From Promethearchaeota archaeon (GTDB lineage: Archaea; Asgardarchaeota; Lokiarchaeia; Sigynarchaeales; SOKP01): 6,970 nt of DNA. Shown here piece by piece: positions 6,008 to 6,970 of the stretch; positions within the stretch are counted from its first letter, which is position 1; each line of letters starts with the position of its first letter. The DNA is taken from the NCBI GenBank assembly GCA_016839845.1, contig JAEOTL010000236.1, positions 1 to 6,970 on the forward strand. Reading direction: 5' to 3'. Both the position numbers and the translations under genes were made by a program. The notes under the pieces are model-generated. The model was not told where the DNA came from and did no database searches. It saw only the letters and a program-made list of their open reading frames with translations.

Positions 6008-6970
6008 CTACTCATATTTAAAGCTTGTAAGAACATTTACAGATTTGATAAAGTTCGTAGTTGTTTGTTCTTCTCCTAATATTTGCATTATTGAACTTAT
6101 TATGTTTCGTGATTCACAGATAACAGGAATTCCTCCATATGTTAATGCGAATAAACCGATAAAAGAAATATCCTCTATATTTAATATCTCATCCATTGTC
6201 GAGAATTTTATCTTAGCTGAGGGACATGTAATAAGCCCGTAGAAATTTTCGCTATTTTGACCAGAAATGGCAACATAACATAATAAATCTCCCATAGAAC
6301 TCCCACCAGATTCTTCTTTCATCTTTTGATATGCAGCATTCGCATTTGCAGAAAATGCTTCAATGGTTATTGGTAAATTTTGGCCGCTTACATCTCTGGC
6401 ATCTAAAGTTAAACCAGAAGGGTTAACTAAGGCATACCTTATAAAAACAGGATTCTGAATTGAATCTAAAACAGTACTTATTGAAGGTAATAGATTAGTT
6501 TGTTCCACACTATTAGGTTTATAAGAAGTAAAGGGAACTTCAGAACCCATTCCAAAAAGATAAATCGCACTACGCACTTTATCACAAAAAATTTCGACTT
6601 CTCTCTCAGGTTCATTTCCACTTCCAAAAAATTCGCCCAGTTTTTGTTTCAAATAATACATGGCTGTGGCTAGATTATCGGCATCCAATGGCCAGTCCTT
6701 ATGGTAATCATGAACTATAGTAAGAAGTGTTTCATTAATTCTAATTGTTATTAAACACACTCTATCAAAATATGAAAATGAAATAACTTGGTCTTTAATA
6801 TTTAAATCTTCCCAATTTTCTTCACTTACAGAAAAAGCAGCTGAAGCTAGGCTTGTGATTTGATTTGGATTTAAATCGATCTCACTCTTTCTCCCTATTT
6901 TTGCAATTGAAAGACCATTAAGATCACATAAAATGACTAAAAATGTACCTTCTGATGCTCGGAGAATAGA
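6008..6970 (-). CDS. Roadblock/LC7-domain protein, N-terminus outside window (partial)
   Basis: The frame is open from the TAG at 6008-6010 to the window edge, 320 residues with no methionine in the first 70. The true start is therefore beyond 6970, and the GTG at 6760 is an internal valine codon. Visible residues about 5-90 read like a Roadblock/LC7 domain: strand TFLVILCDLNGLSIAKIG (9-26), a helix with QITSLASAAFSVS (37-49), then QVISFSYFDRVCLITIRI and ETLLTIVHDY as the paired strands. Residues about 173-255 repeat this logic more loosely (FIRYALVNPSGLTLDARDV, a helix AFSANANAAYQKM, then LLCYVAISG and YGLITCP). A third start of the pattern is FIGLFALTYGGIPVICESRN (270-289). Roadblock proteins such as MglB bind and regulate small Ras-like GTPases, and Asgard archaea have many. 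A partner GTPase is not in the window. The family call is firm in fold but weak in exact function; a divergent longin-type fold is the main alternative. Confidence 0.6.
   Translation of the reverse strand, partial: SILRASEGTFLVILCDLNGLSIAKIGRKSEIDLNPNQITSLASAAFSVSEENWEDLNIKDQVISFSYFDRVCLITIRINETLLTIVHDYHKDWPLDADNLATAMYYLKQKLGEFFGSGNEPEREVEIFCDKVRSAIYLFGMGSEVPFTSYKPNSVEQTNLLPSISTVLDSIQNPVFIRYALVNPSGLTLDARDVSGQNLPITIEAFSANANAAYQKMKEESGGSSMGDLLCYVAISGQNSENFYGLITCPSAKIKFSTMDEILNIEDISFIGLFALTYGGIPVICESRNIISSIMQILGEEQTTTNFIKSVNVLTSFKYE

Noticed and set aside
6045..6242. 65-residue open frame on the plus strand
   Set aside because: It is antisense to the Roadblock-like gene, with no ribosome site or recognisable domain.
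6758..6760. GTG as start codon of the Roadblock-like gene
   Set aside because: The frame stays open to the window edge, and the 70 upstream codons encode the best Roadblock-like sequence, so this is an internal valine.

Overview
The window looks like chromosomal DNA from an AT-rich archaeon. The evidence is an archaeal-type 16S rRNA 3' end (GGATCACCTCCT), an intron-containing tRNA-Ala without an encoded CCA, a group II chaperonin (thermosome), the archaeal YchF-type GTPase, Tsr3, TATA-box promoters and weak or absent Shine-Dalgarno sites. The protein at the right edge carries a Roadblock/LC7-like fold, a family especially abundant in Asgard archaea. Together with the low GC and the 16S gene that is not followed by 23S, this makes an Asgard (Lokiarchaeia/Heimdallarchaeia-like) source my best guess. 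That is an inference, not a proof.

Layout: 1-61 is the end of 16S rRNA. A structured, AT-rich spacer (62-254) leads to tRNA-Ala(UGC) at 255-356, whose D-arm is interrupted by a 30-nt intron with a bulge-helix-bulge. No 23S rRNA follows. A short two-helix membrane protein (494-649, +) converges on a leftward pair: a membrane-anchored HerA/TraG-like ATPase (1898-3679, -) and, 23 bp downstream of it, a YchF/OLA1-family GTPase (657-1874, -). An AT-rich divergent promoter region (3680-3849) separates this pair from the thermosome gene (3850-5457, +), which has a clear TATA box. The thermosome gene converges on tsr3 (5490-5951, -; I prefer the ATG at 5951). Upstream of tsr3, and also leftward, is a Roadblock/LC7-like protein that runs off the right edge (6008-6970, -; its N-terminus is missing).

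Theme: most genes serve ribosome biogenesis, translation or protein folding (16S, tRNA-Ala, YchF-type GTPase, Tsr3, thermosome). Tsr3 probably modifies the product of the 16S gene at the other end of the window. Two genes fall outside this theme and are the least explained: the membrane ATPase with a long disordered tail, and the multi-part Roadblock-like protein, which may act with small GTPases. I see no transposon, CRISPR array, phage gene or other sign of recent transfer.
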